64,000 bases of DNA from an uncultured Lentisphaeria bacterium (GTDB lineage Bacteria; Verrucomicrobiota; Lentisphaeria; Victivallales; Victivallaceae): contig CASDQW010000109.1 of the NCBI GenBank assembly GCA_949282965.1, forward strand, positions 62,001 to 126,000, in the 5' to 3' direction. Below are positions 27,278 through 36,467 of this stretch, piece after piece (the stretch's first letter is position 1; each line of letters opens with the position of its first letter). A model generated the notes under the pieces. The model saw only the letters and a list, made by a program, of their open reading frames with translations, had not been told where the DNA came from and did no database searches. A program made the translations under genes and the position numbers.

Positions 27278-28708
27278 TCAGGGCAGGAGAATGAGGCGGC
27301 GGGTATAACGGAAGGCGACCGGATCGTAATCAATTTCCACGGCCACGGTCCGTTCCTGCGGCGGGAAGTAGTCGCCGAAAAGATAATGCAGTGTGCCCGC
27401 ATCCACCCGGCTTTGCGCGCGTCGGGAGAAGCGCAGCTGGAGCTGGAAGGGGCCCGACTGTTCCCGGAGTGTTTCCAGATCTCCGCGGAGATCCTGCCAC
27501 CAGCCGTAGCTGATGCCGAACTCCTTCGGATGGCCGCCGCCGAGATCGAACCGGGTCAGCAGGATGCCGGTCAGCAGCAGCGCCGCCGCCGCCCAGACCG
27601 CGAGCAGGGTTCCCGCCGTGGTGCGCCGCATGCGCGAAAAACCATGGGCCGCAATGGTCGCCAGCAGCGGAAACGGCAGGAATAAATAGAAATAATAAAC
27701 ATGAATGTACAACAGCAGATAGCCGCCCAGCACCGACGCCGCCAGAATCATGGCGGTCGTCACCACCGGCGGCAGCGGTTCCCGGCGGCGCCATGCATCC
27801 AGCGCCCGCCCGACGCCGAACCACGGAATGATGGTTGCCAGCGCCACCAGCGTCCAACCGAAAACATCGCCGGTTACCGGACGGATCAGCGTGATCAGGT
27901 CCCAGCCGAAGTATTCCTGCAGAAACGCACCGCCGAAACAGCCGAAATATTCCCACAACAGGAATTTCAATTTGGTCAACCCGGCGCTGGGGTCGGGAAA
28001 CCGTTGAAAATGCCATTCGAAACAGAGGTAATACAGCCAGGGCGACAATATGAGGAATGCACCGATCCCCGCCCACAGAAAGTGCCGCCATGGCAGTTTC
28101 CGCCACCAAAACAGCGCCAGCAGTCCCGGGCCCAGGAAAAACGCGGAAAGATGAATCGAGCCGGTCAGCGCCGTCAGCCAGACCGCCCCCGTCCAGTACC
28201 ATGCATGTTCCCGGTCGCGTCCCGCGGCGGCGAGAGCGAAGATTCCCACCATCAAAAGCGGCAGATAATTGGGGGGCCAGATATTGGTTGCCAGAATCAC
28301 CTGAATCGGGCCGCAGGCGGCGATCAGCATGGCCGCGGTGGCGGTGAAGGCACCGGCGCGGCGCCACAGCAGCCAGCCGAGCGCGGGGACCGCGGCAGCG
28401 GAAAATATGGCTGTGAGGGTGGCATAGGCTTCCGGAGAACCGGCGCCGCATAATGCGAAGATACCTGCCAGCTGATAGAGGGCCGGCCCGTTGGGGAAGC
28501 CCACGCTGGATACCATACCGTGATTGATCAGAAACCATTGGGACGGCATGGCCATGCCGTTGAGCATGATCATGGCTTGTTCCGATTTGAATTCGAAGAA
28601 GCCGAGTGAGTAAAAACGCAGCAGAATGCCGCCGAGAATGCCCGCCGCCGCGGCAATGCCGGGAAGCCGGACTGGGAAACGCTTGGGAAATGTCAGCTGA
28701 TTCCACAT
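27278..28708 (-). CDS. GT-C-type membrane glycosyltransferase-like protein (PMT/ArnT clan)
   Basis: A 476-residue polytopic membrane protein with about 10-11 hydrophobic helices and a soluble C-terminal domain (about 400-476). The first extracytoplasmic loop carries acidic residues (FFEFKSEQ) where GT-C enzymes place their catalytic Asp/Glu, and later loops are rich in Trp and Tyr, as in GT39/GT83 lipid-linked sugar transferases. No specific family motif decides the donor or acceptor. The start at 28708 has only a weak ribosome site. It lies upstream of the lyase gene on the same strand, but that gene has its own promoter. Inference: adds a sugar to protein or envelope lipid. Confidence 0.72.
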   Translation of the reverse strand: MWNQLTFPKRFPVRLPGIAAAAGILGGILLRFYSLGFFEFKSEQAMIMLNGMAMPSQWFLINHGMVSSVGFPNGPALYQLAGIFALCGAGSPEAYATLTAIFSAAAVPALGWLLWRRAGAFTATAAMLIAACGPIQVILATNIWPPNYLPLLMVGIFALAAAGRDREHAWYWTGAVWLTALTGSIHLSAFFLGPGLLALFWWRKLPWRHFLWAGIGAFLILSPWLYYLCFEWHFQRFPDPSAGLTKLKFLLWEYFGCFGGAFLQEYFGWDLITLIRPVTGDVFGWTLVALATIIPWFGVGRALDAWRRREPLPPVVTTAMILAASVLGGYLLLYIHVYYFYLFLPFPLLATIAAHGFSRMRRTTAGTLLAVWAAAALLLTGILLTRFDLGGGHPKEFGISYGWWQDLRGDLETLREQSGPFQLQLRFSRRAQSRVDAGTLHYLFGDYFPPQERTVAVEIDYDPVAFRYTRRLILLP

Positions 28709-28812
28709 ACTGTTCGGTTCGGTTCTGAGGTGGTTGCGCCTGTTTCGTTTTTACCAAAATACACGAAATGAGGATATTTTTCAATCCGTTCAGGAAAAAG
28801 AGCGGCTTTTTT

Positions 28813-28849
28813 TGATTTTCGACTTGAACTTTCGACTTATGGTTATAAT
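28813..28849 (+). promoter_or_regulatory. rpmA promoter region with tandem TTTCGACTT repeat
   Basis: TATAAT at 28844-28849 is a good -10. Two head-to-tail TTTCGACTT elements lie upstream (about 28817-28825 and 28831-28839). No standard -35 sits at 17 bases; TTGAAC at 28824 is only 14 away. This suggests factor-assisted control. Confidence 0.5.
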
Positions 28850-28911
28850 GTATAAAATTGCTGTTTAAGAAAAAGAATGATCAATGCAACATCTGTATCA
28901 GTGAGGGCATC

Positions 28912-29160
28912 ATGGCACATAAAAAAGGTCAGTCAAGCAGTCGCAACGGCCGCGACAGCAATCCGAAGTATCTGGGGATCAAGGCCTACGGCAGCGAATT
29001 CGTGACCGCCGGCTCCATCATCGTGCGGCAGCGCGGCACCCGTTTCCGGCCGGGCAAGAACGTTGGTTGCGGTCGTGATTTCACGCTGTACGCGCTCTGC
29101 GACGGCACGGTGGAATTCAAGAAAACGACCCGCATGGTCAACGTGGTGCCGGCCAACTGA
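28912..29160 (+). CDS. rpmA: 50S ribosomal protein L27
   Basis: An 82-residue basic ribosomal protein that reaches the peptidyl transferase centre. The N-terminus [16 protein letters not shown] and the core [21 protein letters not shown] are typical. The frame opens earlier (28858), but the ATG at 28912 gives the canonical N-terminus and follows GAGGG. No Firmicutes-type cleavable leader is present. It is followed by a terminator and then obgE. Confidence 0.97.
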   Translation: MAHKKGQSSSRNGRDSNPKYLGIKAYGSEFVTAGSIIVRQRGTRFRPGKNVGCGRDFTLYALCDGTVEFKKTTRMVNVVPAN

Positions 29161-29194
29161 ACCGGCGCAGCGCGGAGAACCGCGGTCGAATTGC

Positions 29195-29231
29195 GAAAAA
29201 GCCCCGGAAACGTTTCCCGGGGCTTTTTGCG
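29195..29231 (+). terminator. Terminator after rpmA
   Basis: AAAAAGCCCCGG-AAAC pairs with GTTTCCCGGGGCTTTTT with one bulged base, ending in a T-run. Confidence 0.85.
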
Positions 29232-29296
29232 TCTTCATTGGAGAGACAGGGGGAGGGATGCCGGCGCGATGACGCGCGGCGAGCGGGAGAGGAAAG

Positions 29297-30313
29297 ATGT
29301 TTGTAGATAAAGCGACGATTACCGTCAAGGGCGGCGACGGCGGCCACGGCTGCTGCAGTTTTCGCCGGGAGAAATTCATTCCGCGCGGCGGCCCGGACGG
29401 CGGCGACGGCGGCGGCGGCGGACATGTGATTCTGCGGGCGACCACCGCTCAGCAGAGCCTGGCGGACCTGATGTACAATCGCCATTACGCCGCACCGAAC
29501 GGCCCCGCCGGCAAGGGCAAGACCATGCACGGGCGCAAGGCCGGGGATATTGTCCTGACCGTTCCGGTCGGCACCGTGGTTTCCGATGCGGAAACCGGCG
29601 AGGAGATCGTGGATCTGGCGGCGAATGGGCAGGAATTCGTGATTGCCCGCGGCGGCCGGGGCGGGCGCGGCAATGCCCGTTTTCTTTCCAACTTCAACCG
29701 GGCCCCGCGTGAGTGTGAACCGGGAGAACCCGGAGAACGCCGGACGGTTTGTCTGGAGCTGAAGACCATTGCCGACATCGGGCTGGTCGGGTACCCCAAC
29801 GCGGGCAAGTCCACGCTGCTGCGGGCGCTTTCTTCGGCACGGCCGAAAGTGGCACCGTATCCGTTCACCACGTTGAATCCGGTGGTGGGAGTGATGGAAT
29901 TCGAGGACTTTTTCCGGATGAATCTGGCGGACATCCCGGGGCTGATCGACGGGGCACACGCCAATGTCGGCCTGGGACACGCCTTTCTCAAGCACATCGA
30001 ACGGACGCATGTGCTGGCGTTCGTGCTGGACATGGGCGGCGTGGACGGGCGGCTGCCGTGGGAGGATTTTCGTCATCTGCAGCAGGAGCTGGAGCTGTAT
30101 ATGAAGGGGTTGTCCCGTCGGCCCGCCGTGATTGTCGCCAACAAGATGGATTTGCCGGGGAGTGCGGAAAACCTGGAGCTGCTTCGGGAGGAGCTGGCCG
30201 GAGAGGTCTGGGAAATCATTCCGTCCGCCGCCGCCATCGGGGAAGTCGGCGAGGTGCGGAAAAAACTGCGGGAGGCGTTGGAAAAGACGCGGAAATCGTC
30301 GCTCGATTTCTGA
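29297..30313 (+). CDS. obgE: GTPase ObgE/CgtA
   Basis: A 338-residue ribosome-assembly GTPase. The glycine-rich Obg fold (about 1-155, GGPDGGDGGGGG) precedes the G domain with G1 GYPNAGKST, G3 DIPGLIDGA and G4 NKMDLP. It lacks the extra C-terminal OCT domain of longer Obg proteins. The start follows GAGGAAAG. Usual bacterial order is rplU-rpmA-obgE; here rplU lies downstream instead. Between rpmA and obgE there is a terminator, so expression may depend on read-through. Confidence 0.96.
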   Translation: MFVDKATITVKGGDGGHGCCSFRREKFIPRGGPDGGDGGGGGHVILRATTAQQSLADLMYNRHYAAPNGPAGKGKTMHGRKAGDIVLTVPVGTVVSDAETGEEIVDLAANGQEFVIARGGRGGRGNARFLSNFNRAPRECEPGEPGERRTVCLELKTIADIGLVGYPNAGKSTLLRALSSARPKVAPYPFTTLNPVVGVMEFEDFFRMNLADIPGLIDGAHANVGLGHAFLKHIERTHVLAFVLDMGGVDGRLPWEDFRHLQQELELYMKGLSRRPAVIVANKMDLPGSAENLELLREELAGEVWEIIPSAAAIGEVGEVRKKLREALEKTRKSSLDF

Positions 30314-30391
30314 GGGGGGCAGACGGGAGCCGAATCTTGGCCGGAGGACTCTTTCGGGTGAAAAACCTGAAGAATTTGCCGCATATGGAGC

Positions 30392-30419
30392 TTGCATAAA
30401 CGGCAATCGGATGTAAATT
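30392..30419 (+). promoter_or_regulatory. Probable rplU promoter
   Basis: TTGCAT (30392-30397) and TAAATT (30414-30419) have a 16-base spacing, leaving a leader of about 55 bases before the L21 start. Confidence 0.5.
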
Positions 30420-30479
30420 ATTCATCTCATTGATGTAGGAACGGCACAGAATTTTTCATAATAAGGAGTGAAACAGAAG

Positions 30480-30794
30480 ATGTACGCGATTATCAAAACC
30501 GGCGGAAAACAGTATAAGGTCAAAAGCGGCGACCTGGTGGAAGTGGAAAAACTCGACGCGGAAGTCGGTGCCAAGGTGAATTTCGCGGAAGTGCTCGCTG
30601 TCGGCGAAGAAGGCGGCGCGCTCAATGTCGGTTCTCCGCTGGTGGCCGGGGCTTCGGTGGACGGTGAAGTCGTGGACCAGTTCCGGGCCAAGAAAGTCTG
30701 GGCATTCAAGATGAAACGCCGGAAAGGCTATCGTCGGACCATCGGCCACCGGCAGAACCTCACCCGGGTGAAAATCGGCGACATCAAGGCGTAA
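30480..30794 (+). CDS. rplU: 50S ribosomal protein L21
   Basis: A 104-residue ribosomal protein binding 23S rRNA. YAIIKTGGKQYKV at the start and the C-terminal GYRRTIGHRQNLTRVKI are family hallmarks. An upstream GTG at 30468 overlaps the ribosome site AAGGAG (30463-30468), so the ATG at 30480 is chosen. It lies downstream of obgE, unlike the common order. purC follows in 48 bases. Confidence 0.96.
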   Translation: MYAIIKTGGKQYKVKSGDLVEVEKLDAEVGAKVNFAEVLAVGEEGGALNVGSPLVAGASVDGEVVDQFRAKKVWAFKMKRRKGYRRTIGHRQNLTRVKIGDIKA

Positions 30795-30842
30795 TTTGTG
30801 CCGGACCATCCGGTGCGGCAAGAGTTGGGGAGCGAAAGAAGC

Positions 30843-31742
30843 ATGCAGTACGATGCCAACGGGGCGTTGATCGAAACCCGGATTCCGGGCTTGAAGATGG
30901 TCAACCGCGGCAAGGTCCGCGATATTTACGATCTGGGAGACAGTTTGTTGTTCGTCGCTACCGACCGGATCAGCGCGTTCGACGTGGTCATGCCGAACGG
31001 TGTGCCGGACAAGGGGCGGGTGCTGACGCAGATTTCGCTGTTCTGGTTTGACCTGATGGCCGACTGGTTGGAAAACCACCTGATCACGGCCGATGTGACC
31101 ACGCGGCCGGAATTGGCGCCCTACGCGGCGGACCTGCAGGGCCGCTCGATGATCGTGCGCAAGGCGAAGGTGCTGCCGGTGGAATGCATTGTCCGCGGTT
31201 ATCTGATCGGCAGTGGCTGGAAGGATTACCAGGCCACGGGCATGGTGTCCGGCATCCGGTTGCGGGAAGGTTACCGGCAGGCGGAAAAGCTGGACCGGCC
31301 GCTTTTCACGCCCTCCACCAAGGCGGAACTGGGCGACCACGACGAAGCGATTTCGCTGGAACAGGTGGCGGAAATCGTCGGACAGGACCGGGCTGCTGCC
31401 TTGCGGGATCTTTCGCTGAAGATCTATTGCACGGCGCGTGATTACGCTGAAACGCGCGGCATCATTCTGGCCGATACCAAGTTTGAATTCGGTGAGGTCG
31501 ACGGTCGAATCATTCTGGTGGACGAGGTGCTCACGCCGGATTCGAGCCGGTTCTGGCCGTGCGATCAGTATCAGGTCGGTACCAGTCCGGTCAGTCTGGA
31601 CAAACAGTATGTGCGCGATTATCTGGAGACGCTGGACTGGAACAAGACCGCGCCGGGGCCGGAATTGCCGGCGGACGTGGTGCGGAAGACGTCGGAAAAA
31701 TATCGGGAAGCCTACCGGACATTGACTGGAAAGAGCTTTTAA
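30843..31742 (+). CDS. purC: SAICAR synthase (PurC)
   Basis: A 299-residue enzyme of purine synthesis that joins CAIR with aspartate using [31 protein letters not shown] and the C-terminal [13 protein letters not shown] are characteristic. The length and N-terminal style resemble the longer, yeast-like PurC group rather than the 237-residue E. coli form. The ATG at 30843 follows GGGGAG at some distance; a GTG at 30798 is a less likely start. A terminator follows. Confidence 0.95.
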   Translation: MQYDANGALIETRIPGLKMVNRGKVRDIYDLGDSLLFVATDRISAFDVVMPNGVPDKGRVLTQISLFWFDLMADWLENHLITADVTTRPELAPYAADLQGRSMIVRKAKVLPVECIVRGYLIGSGWKDYQATGMVSGIRLREGYRQAEKLDRPLFTPSTKAELGDHDEAISLEQVAEIVGQDRAAALRDLSLKIYCTARDYAETRGIILADTKFEFGEVDGRIILVDEVLTPDSSRFWPCDQYQVGTSPVSLDKQYVRDYLETLDWNKTAPGPELPADVVRKTSEKYREAYRTLTGKSF

Positions 31743-31751
31743 ACAAGGTAA

Positions 31752-31784
31752 TACGGCTGCCGGGTAACTGGCGGCCGTTTTTTT
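31752..31784 (+). terminator. Terminator of purC
   Basis: ACGGCTGCC (31753-31761) pairs with GGCGGCCGT (31770-31778) with one mismatch, followed by a T-run. Confidence 0.75.
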
Positions 31785-31859
31785 CGGCGGACGCGATGGT
31801 GCGTGCTTCCGCCGGAGTGAGGTGGACTGTTTTTTCCACAGAAACCCAAGGAGAACAGC

Positions 31860-33416
31860 ATGAAAAAGCGGTGGATGGCATGGTGTCTGGCAGTGATGGC
31901 GGCGACGGTTTTCGCCGCGGAAGATGCGCCGGCTCCGGGAACGGTGGTGCGATATCGGGATTTCGGCGCCAAAGGGGACGGCAAGACCGACGACTGGGCT
32001 GCCATTGCCAAAGCACATGCCTATGCCAATGAACATAATCTGCCGGTACGGGCGGAGGATGATGCGGAGTATTACATCGGTGATTCCGAGCCGATCACTA
32101 TTCAGACGGATACGGACTGGGGCCAGGCGCGCTTCACGATTGACGACACGCTGCCGCTCAAGAAGTTTAAGTCGCCGGTCTTTCAGGTGACGTCCAAACT
32201 GGCGTCGTTCAAGCCGCAGGGGATTACCTCGCTGAAGAAAGGCCAGTCCGATCTGGGGATCACACTGCCGCAGCGTTGCATGATTGCGGTTTTCAACGAT
32301 GATGTCAAACGTTACATCCGCTACGGGGTCAACGCCAATGCGGGGCATCCGCAGACGGACGTTTTCGTGGTGAATCCGGACGGCAAGGTGGATCCCCACA
32401 CGCCGATCATCTGGGATTTCGACAAGATCACCCGGATCACGGCATATCCGATCGATGAAAAAACGTTGACCATCCGGGGCGGCCGTTTCACCACGCTGGC
32501 GAATAAACAGGAGGGCAAGCACAGTTACTATGGCCGCGGGCTGCGCATCGCCCGCTCCAACACGGTGGTGGACGGTCTGGAGCACTATGTGGTGGAAGGC
32601 GGCGGGATTGACAGCTGGCCTTATACCGGATTCATCAACGTCGGCGACTGCGCCGATGTGACGGTGAAAAATGCCACGCTGACCGGGCGCAAGCTCTACA
32701 GCTATCCGCTCCCGGAAGGTGGACGGCGGACGACGGGGACGTACGACATTTCGGGGACGCGGGCGCTGAATGTGACGTTTGTGGACTGCCGACAGTCCAA
32801 CGACATTGAAGATCCCGCCTACTGGGGGATCATGGGGACGAACTTCTGCAAGAACATCGTGCTGGACCGCTGCCGGTTTTCGCGATTTGACGCGCATATG
32901 GGGGTGACCAACGCCGTGGTGCGGGACTGCACCATCGGCTACGGCGGGATCAACGCCATCGGATTCGGTACGTTCCTGATCGAAAACACCACCAGCACCT
33001 GCCGGAATTTCATCAATCTGCGTTCGGATTACGGCAGCACCTGGAGTGGGGATTTCATCATCCGCAACTGTGTCTTCAAACCGTCGAGCCCGAAGAGCGT
33101 GCCCAATGTGATCAACGGATCCAACCGCGGCAATCATGATTTCGGCTACACCTGCTACATGCCGACGACGATCGAGATCGACGGCTTGAAGGTGGACACG
33201 TCCGATCAGCCGAAAAAATACGAGGACGCGGTGTTCTTCGCCAATATGAATCCCGCATACAAGAGCGACTCCTACGAGGAAAAATTCCCGTATGTCAAAA
33301 CGAAGGAAATCAAGGTGAAGAAGCTCACCACCACCACCGGCAAGCCGTTGAAGCTGAGTGCCAATCGCCATATGTTCCGGGAGGTGAAAATTTCCGGGGA
33401 CGGGATCAAGCGGTAA
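31860..33416 (+). CDS. Exported right-handed beta-helix (pectate lyase-like) protein
   Basis: A 518-residue exported protein. The signal peptide (about 1-19) is followed by the pectate-lyase-3 entry motif YRDFGAKGDGKTDDWAAI (about 32-49). A long set of parallel beta-helix coils follows, rich in N-V-T-F/V-D-C-R repeats (about 190-430). Such proteins are exported carbohydrate-active enzymes or phage-tail-like depolymerases; no catalytic triad can be assigned. The start has AAGGAG about 10 bases upstream. It has its own terminator and no obvious operon partner. Confidence 0.82.
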   Translation: MKKRWMAWCLAVMAATVFAAEDAPAPGTVVRYRDFGAKGDGKTDDWAAIAKAHAYANEHNLPVRAEDDAEYYIGDSEPITIQTDTDWGQARFTIDDTLPLKKFKSPVFQVTSKLASFKPQGITSLKKGQSDLGITLPQRCMIAVFNDDVKRYIRYGVNANAGHPQTDVFVVNPDGKVDPHTPIIWDFDKITRITAYPIDEKTLTIRGGRFTTLANKQEGKHSYYGRGLRIARSNTVVDGLEHYVVEGGGIDSWPYTGFINVGDCADVTVKNATLTGRKLYSYPLPEGGRRTTGTYDISGTRALNVTFVDCRQSNDIEDPAYWGIMGTNFCKNIVLDRCRFSRFDAHMGVTNAVVRDCTIGYGGINAIGFGTFLIENTTSTCRNFINLRSDYGSTWSGDFIIRNCVFKPSSPKSVPNVINGSNRGNHDFGYTCYMPTTIEIDGLKVDTSDQPKKYEDAVFFANMNPAYKSDSYEEKFPYVKTKEIKVKKLTTTTGKPLKLSANRHMFREVKISGDGIKR

Positions 33417-33434
33417 TTCTGTTCCGAGCAGCAG

Positions 33435-33479
33435 GACCGGCGTTTCCGGAAGAGGGGAGGGAACGCCGGTCTTTTTTTG
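33435..33479 (+). terminator. Terminator of the beta-helix gene
   Basis: GACCGGCGTTTCC (33435-33447) pairs with GGGAACGCCGGTC (33459-33471) with one mismatch, followed by seven T. Confidence 0.9.
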
Positions 33480-33488
33480 CACTTGAAA

Positions 33489-33562
33489 TGGCAACCCCGC
33501 CAGGATTCGAACCTGAGCTAAATGGACCAAAACCACTTGTGCTACCATTACACCACGGGGTT
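33489..33562 (-). tRNA. tRNA-Gln (anticodon UUG), CCA encoded
   Basis: A full cloverleaf can be drawn on the minus strand. The acceptor AACCCCG pairs with CGGGGTT, the D-arm is GTGT/GCAC, the anticodon stem AGTGG/CCATT has loop TTTTGGT (anticodon TTG), the variable loop is TAGC and the T-arm is TCAGG-TTCGAAT-CCTGG. The discriminator is G and the CCA end is encoded. The first pair is A1-U72 rather than the U1-A72 of E. coli tRNA-Gln. Confidence 0.95.
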
Positions 33563-33702
33563 GGCAGCCCTTAATCTAGCTCATTTTTCGAAAAAATCCA
33601 TTCAAAAACACGCTTGGCGGGCGAAAAAAATACAAAAGAGTAGTATATTTGCAGGAAGCATATCTACTGCGAAAAATCATTGAATTCAGGAAAGTGTTTT
33701 TT

Positions 33703-34752
33703 ATGTCCGAACAGCAGCCGTGCCGCCGTCGCTTCCCCGACTATTGCCGTATCACCTTTGCCGGGTTTGCCATGGGGGTGGCCAATGTGATTCCCGGCGT
33801 TTCCGGCGGAACGATGGCATTCATTCTCGGAGTATTTGAAGAACTGGTCGATTCCATCCGGAAGATTGCTTCCGCGGAAACGTTCCGGCTGCTGATTCGG
33901 GGACGGTTCCGGGAGTTGTACGACACGCTGCCGTGGCGGTTTCTGCTGGCGCTCGGGATCGGGATTGCAGTGGCTTTTGCGGGGGTGTCCAAGCTGTTCA
34001 TCTATCTGCTGGAGCAGCATCCGACGCTGACGTTCGCCTTCTTTTTCGGGCTGATTGCGGCCTCGATCGTTTCGGTGTTCCGCAAGGTGAAACAGTGGGG
34101 GCCGGGCCGGGTCGTTTCCTTGCTCTGCGGCGCCGTGGTGGCCTACGTGATGATTACCCTGGTGCCGGTCAGCACGCCGAACGTCTGGTATGTGTCGTTT
34201 CTCTGCGGAGTCATCTGCATCTGCGCCATGATTCTGCCGGGAATTTCCGGATCGTTTCTGCTGCTGGTTCTCGGGCAGTATCAGTATGTGTGGGGCGCGG
34301 TGGGGGATTTCGCCATGGGTCGGTTCACTCTGGCGAACTTGAATACGCTGTGGTGGCTGGGACTGGGGGCGGTGATCGGAGTGGGGGCGTTTTCGCATCT
34401 GCTCAACTATCTTTTCCGCCGGCAGCATGATTTGACGGTGGCCGCGTTGATCGGGTTCATGGTCGGTTCCATGCCGCGCCTGTGGCCCTGGCAGCGGGTT
34501 GTCGAAGTTTCCGTGAAGACCAAGGAGGCGCTGGTCCGGCTGCAGCTGCCGGCCGACGCGGGGCAACTGGAGCAGTATGAGTCGCTGGGCGCGGAAGTGA
34601 CGCCGCTGGTGGTGCGCAACGTGGCGCCGGATGGTTTCGGCGGTGCGTTCTGGGCAGTGGTGGGGCTGGCGGTGTTCGGCTTGCTGCTGGTGCTGGCGAC
34701 GGAATATTTCGCGGCGCGCGGCAATCAGGAAAAGACGGTGGAACAGGAATAG
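33703..34752 (+). CDS. DUF368 membrane protein (PopT-type undecaprenyl-phosphate translocase)
   Basis: A 349-residue polytopic membrane protein. The DUF368 signature VIPGVSGGTMAFILG lies near residue 32, and a second internal copy, MILPGISGSFLLLVLG, near 180 shows the inverted-repeat architecture. DUF368 proteins (PopT) were shown in other bacteria to recycle undecaprenyl phosphate across the inner membrane. The ATG at 33703 follows AGGAAAG; the earlier frame has no ribosome site. It heads a tight operon with lgt (13-base gap), consistent with an envelope-lipid role. Confidence 0.92.
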   Translation: MSEQQPCRRRFPDYCRITFAGFAMGVANVIPGVSGGTMAFILGVFEELVDSIRKIASAETFRLLIRGRFRELYDTLPWRFLLALGIGIAVAFAGVSKLFIYLLEQHPTLTFAFFFGLIAASIVSVFRKVKQWGPGRVVSLLCGAVVAYVMITLVPVSTPNVWYVSFLCGVICICAMILPGISGSFLLLVLGQYQYVWGAVGDFAMGRFTLANLNTLWWLGLGAVIGVGAFSHLLNYLFRRQHDLTVAALIGFMVGSMPRLWPWQRVVEVSVKTKEALVRLQLPADAGQLEQYESLGAEVTPLVVRNVAPDGFGGAFWAVVGLAVFGLLLVLATEYFAARGNQEKTVEQE

Positions 34753-34765
34753 GAGATCGGGATTT

Positions 34766-35533
34766 ATGCATCCCATTGCTTTACAGCTCGGGGATCTTGC
34801 AATTCGCTGGTACGGCGTGATGGCGGCGGTCGGTTTTCTGGCGGCCACGGCGCTGGTGTGCTGGAATCGCCGAATGGCGAAGATGAGCAGCGATCAGGCG
34901 ACCGGGGTGGTGATGACGGCGATGATTGCCGGGGTGATCGGGGCGCGGATTTTTTATGTAATCCAGTTTTTTTCGAGTTTTCGGGATAATTGGCTGGGAA
35001 TTTTCCGGATTGACCGGGGGGGATTGGTATTTTACGGTGGTTTTTTCCTGGCGCTGATTGCGGTCTGGGGGTATTGCCGATGGCAGCGTCTGGAGTTGCT
35101 GCGGGTGTTCGACGTGATGACGCCGGCGCTGGCGATCGGCCATGCGGCGGGACGAATCGGCTGTTTCCTGAACGGCTGCTGTTACGGGAAACCGACGCAG
35201 CTGGCCTGGGGCGTGTTGTATCCGGAGGGAAGCGCGCCCGCACGACAGTATCCGGGCCAGGCGCTGCATCCGGTGCAGTTGTACGAGGCGGGCTTGAATG
35301 TATTGATGTTCGGGATACTGGTGTGGCTGGTGCGCCGGGGGAAGCGGGGAATGGCCTCTGCGGCATATTTGACGCTGTACGGGTTGATGCGCTTCGGGGA
35401 TGAATTTTTCCGGGGAGATCACCGGCAGTTCTGGAATGGTTTTACGCCGGCGCAGGTGATCGGACTGGTTCTGGTGCCGGTGGGAATCGGACTTCTGATC
35501 TATTTCTGGCGGCATGAAAAGCAATCGGCGTGA
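34766..35533 (+). CDS. lgt: Prolipoprotein diacylglyceryl transferase
   Basis: A 255-residue inner-membrane enzyme that attaches diacylglycerol to the lipobox cysteine of prolipoproteins. Motifs are IRWYGVMAAVGF, RGGLVFYGGF, the Lgt signature GRIGCFLNGCCYGKP and HPVQLYEA. The ATG at 34766 follows AGGAGATCGGG. The 3' end overlaps the rluD-like gene by 20 bases, indicating translational coupling. Confidence 0.96.
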   Translation: MHPIALQLGDLAIRWYGVMAAVGFLAATALVCWNRRMAKMSSDQATGVVMTAMIAGVIGARIFYVIQFFSSFRDNWLGIFRIDRGGLVFYGGFFLALIAVWGYCRWQRLELLRVFDVMTPALAIGHAAGRIGCFLNGCCYGKPTQLAWGVLYPEGSAPARQYPGQALHPVQLYEAGLNVLMFGILVWLVRRGKRGMASAAYLTLYGLMRFGDEFFRGDHRQFWNGFTPAQVIGLVLVPVGIGLLIYFWRHEKQSA

Positions 35534-36467
35534 ATGGGTGATCGGGCCGGAAATGACCGGGGAGCGTCTGGATCGCGCATTGGCGCGCCTGGCGCCGGAC
35601 TGGTCGCGGACGTGGCTGCAGCGGCAGGTGCGCGATGGGGGGGTGCAGGTGAATGGGGTTCCCGTGACTCTGCCGCGTCTGCTGCTGGAACCCGGCATGG
35701 TGGTCGCGTTGGAGATTCCGGAAGCGGAAAAACGGGAACTTTCAGCGGAAGCATTTGAATTTCCGATTCTGTTTGAAGATGAGTGGATGCTGGTGATCAA
35801 CAAACCGGCGGGCGTGGTGGTTCATCCGGCGGCAGGCAACCGCACGGGGACCGTGGTCAATGCCTTGCTGGGACGTTATCCGGAGCTGGGGGCCCTGGCG
35901 GAGGAGACGGGAGACCGCCCGGGGATCGTGCACCGGCTGGACAAGGACACGTCCGGCTGCCTGATGGTGGCAAAAACCCCGCAGGCAATGTTCCGGTTGA
36001 CGGCCGCGCTGGCGGCACGCGAGGTGCACAAGACGTACCTTGCGCTGGTGCGCGGAGAGGTGCGGAAAAATACGGAGAAATTGGTCAGTCTGATCGGGCG
36101 ACATCCGGTGCAGCGGCAGAAAATGGCGGTCGTGCCCCGCAACGGCAAAGAGGCGGTAACGCTCTACCGGAAGATTGACGTGATGACATCGGGCCGGGAG
36201 AAGGGGACGTTGCTGGAAGTAGATATTCTGACCGGTCGAACGCATCAGATCCGGGTACACCTGGCTTCGATCGGACACCCGGTACTGGGAGACGGCACGT
36301 ACGGGGGGAAATCGGAGGCTTTTCCGGCGGCAAGGCAGATGCTGCATGCGTGGCGGATCGATTTTCCGCACCCGATTTCCGGGAAGCGGATCTGCTGTCG
36401 GGCCCCGGTACCGGAGGATATGTGGACGTGGATGCAGCGGATGGAGGCGGCGACGGCTTATGAATGA
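35514..36467 (+). CDS. rluD: RluA/RluD-family 23S rRNA pseudouridine synthase
   Basis: A 317-residue enzyme with an N-terminal S4 RNA-binding domain (about 13-72) and an RluA catalytic domain carrying the nucleophile Asp143 in HRLDKDTSG. The later RTHQIRVHLASIGHPVLGD block is intact. It would isomerise uridines in 23S rRNA, probably helix 69. Its start lies inside the lgt end and its stop overlaps the next start, so it is translated as part of the operon. Confidence 0.93.
   Translation: MKSNRREWVIGPEMTGERLDRALARLAPDWSRTWLQRQVRDGGVQVNGVPVTLPRLLLEPGMVVALEIPEAEKRELSAEAFEFPILFEDEWMLVINKPAGVVVHPAAGNRTGTVVNALLGRYPELGALAEETGDRPGIVHRLDKDTSGCLMVAKTPQAMFRLTAALAAREVHKTYLALVRGEVRKNTEKLVSLIGRHPVQRQKMAVVPRNGKEAVTLYRKIDVMTSGREKGTLLEVDILTGRTHQIRVHLASIGHPVLGDGTYGGKSEAFPAARQMLHAWRIDFPHPISGKRICCRAPVPEDMWTWMQRMEAATAYE

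Noticed and set aside
30456-33548. 1030-codon minus-strand open frame spanning rplU, purC, the beta-helix gene and part of the tRNA
   Set aside because: It is antisense to four well-supported features, is rich in His/Arg/Gln/Pro as expected for a GC-rich shadow frame, and has no domain or ribosome site.
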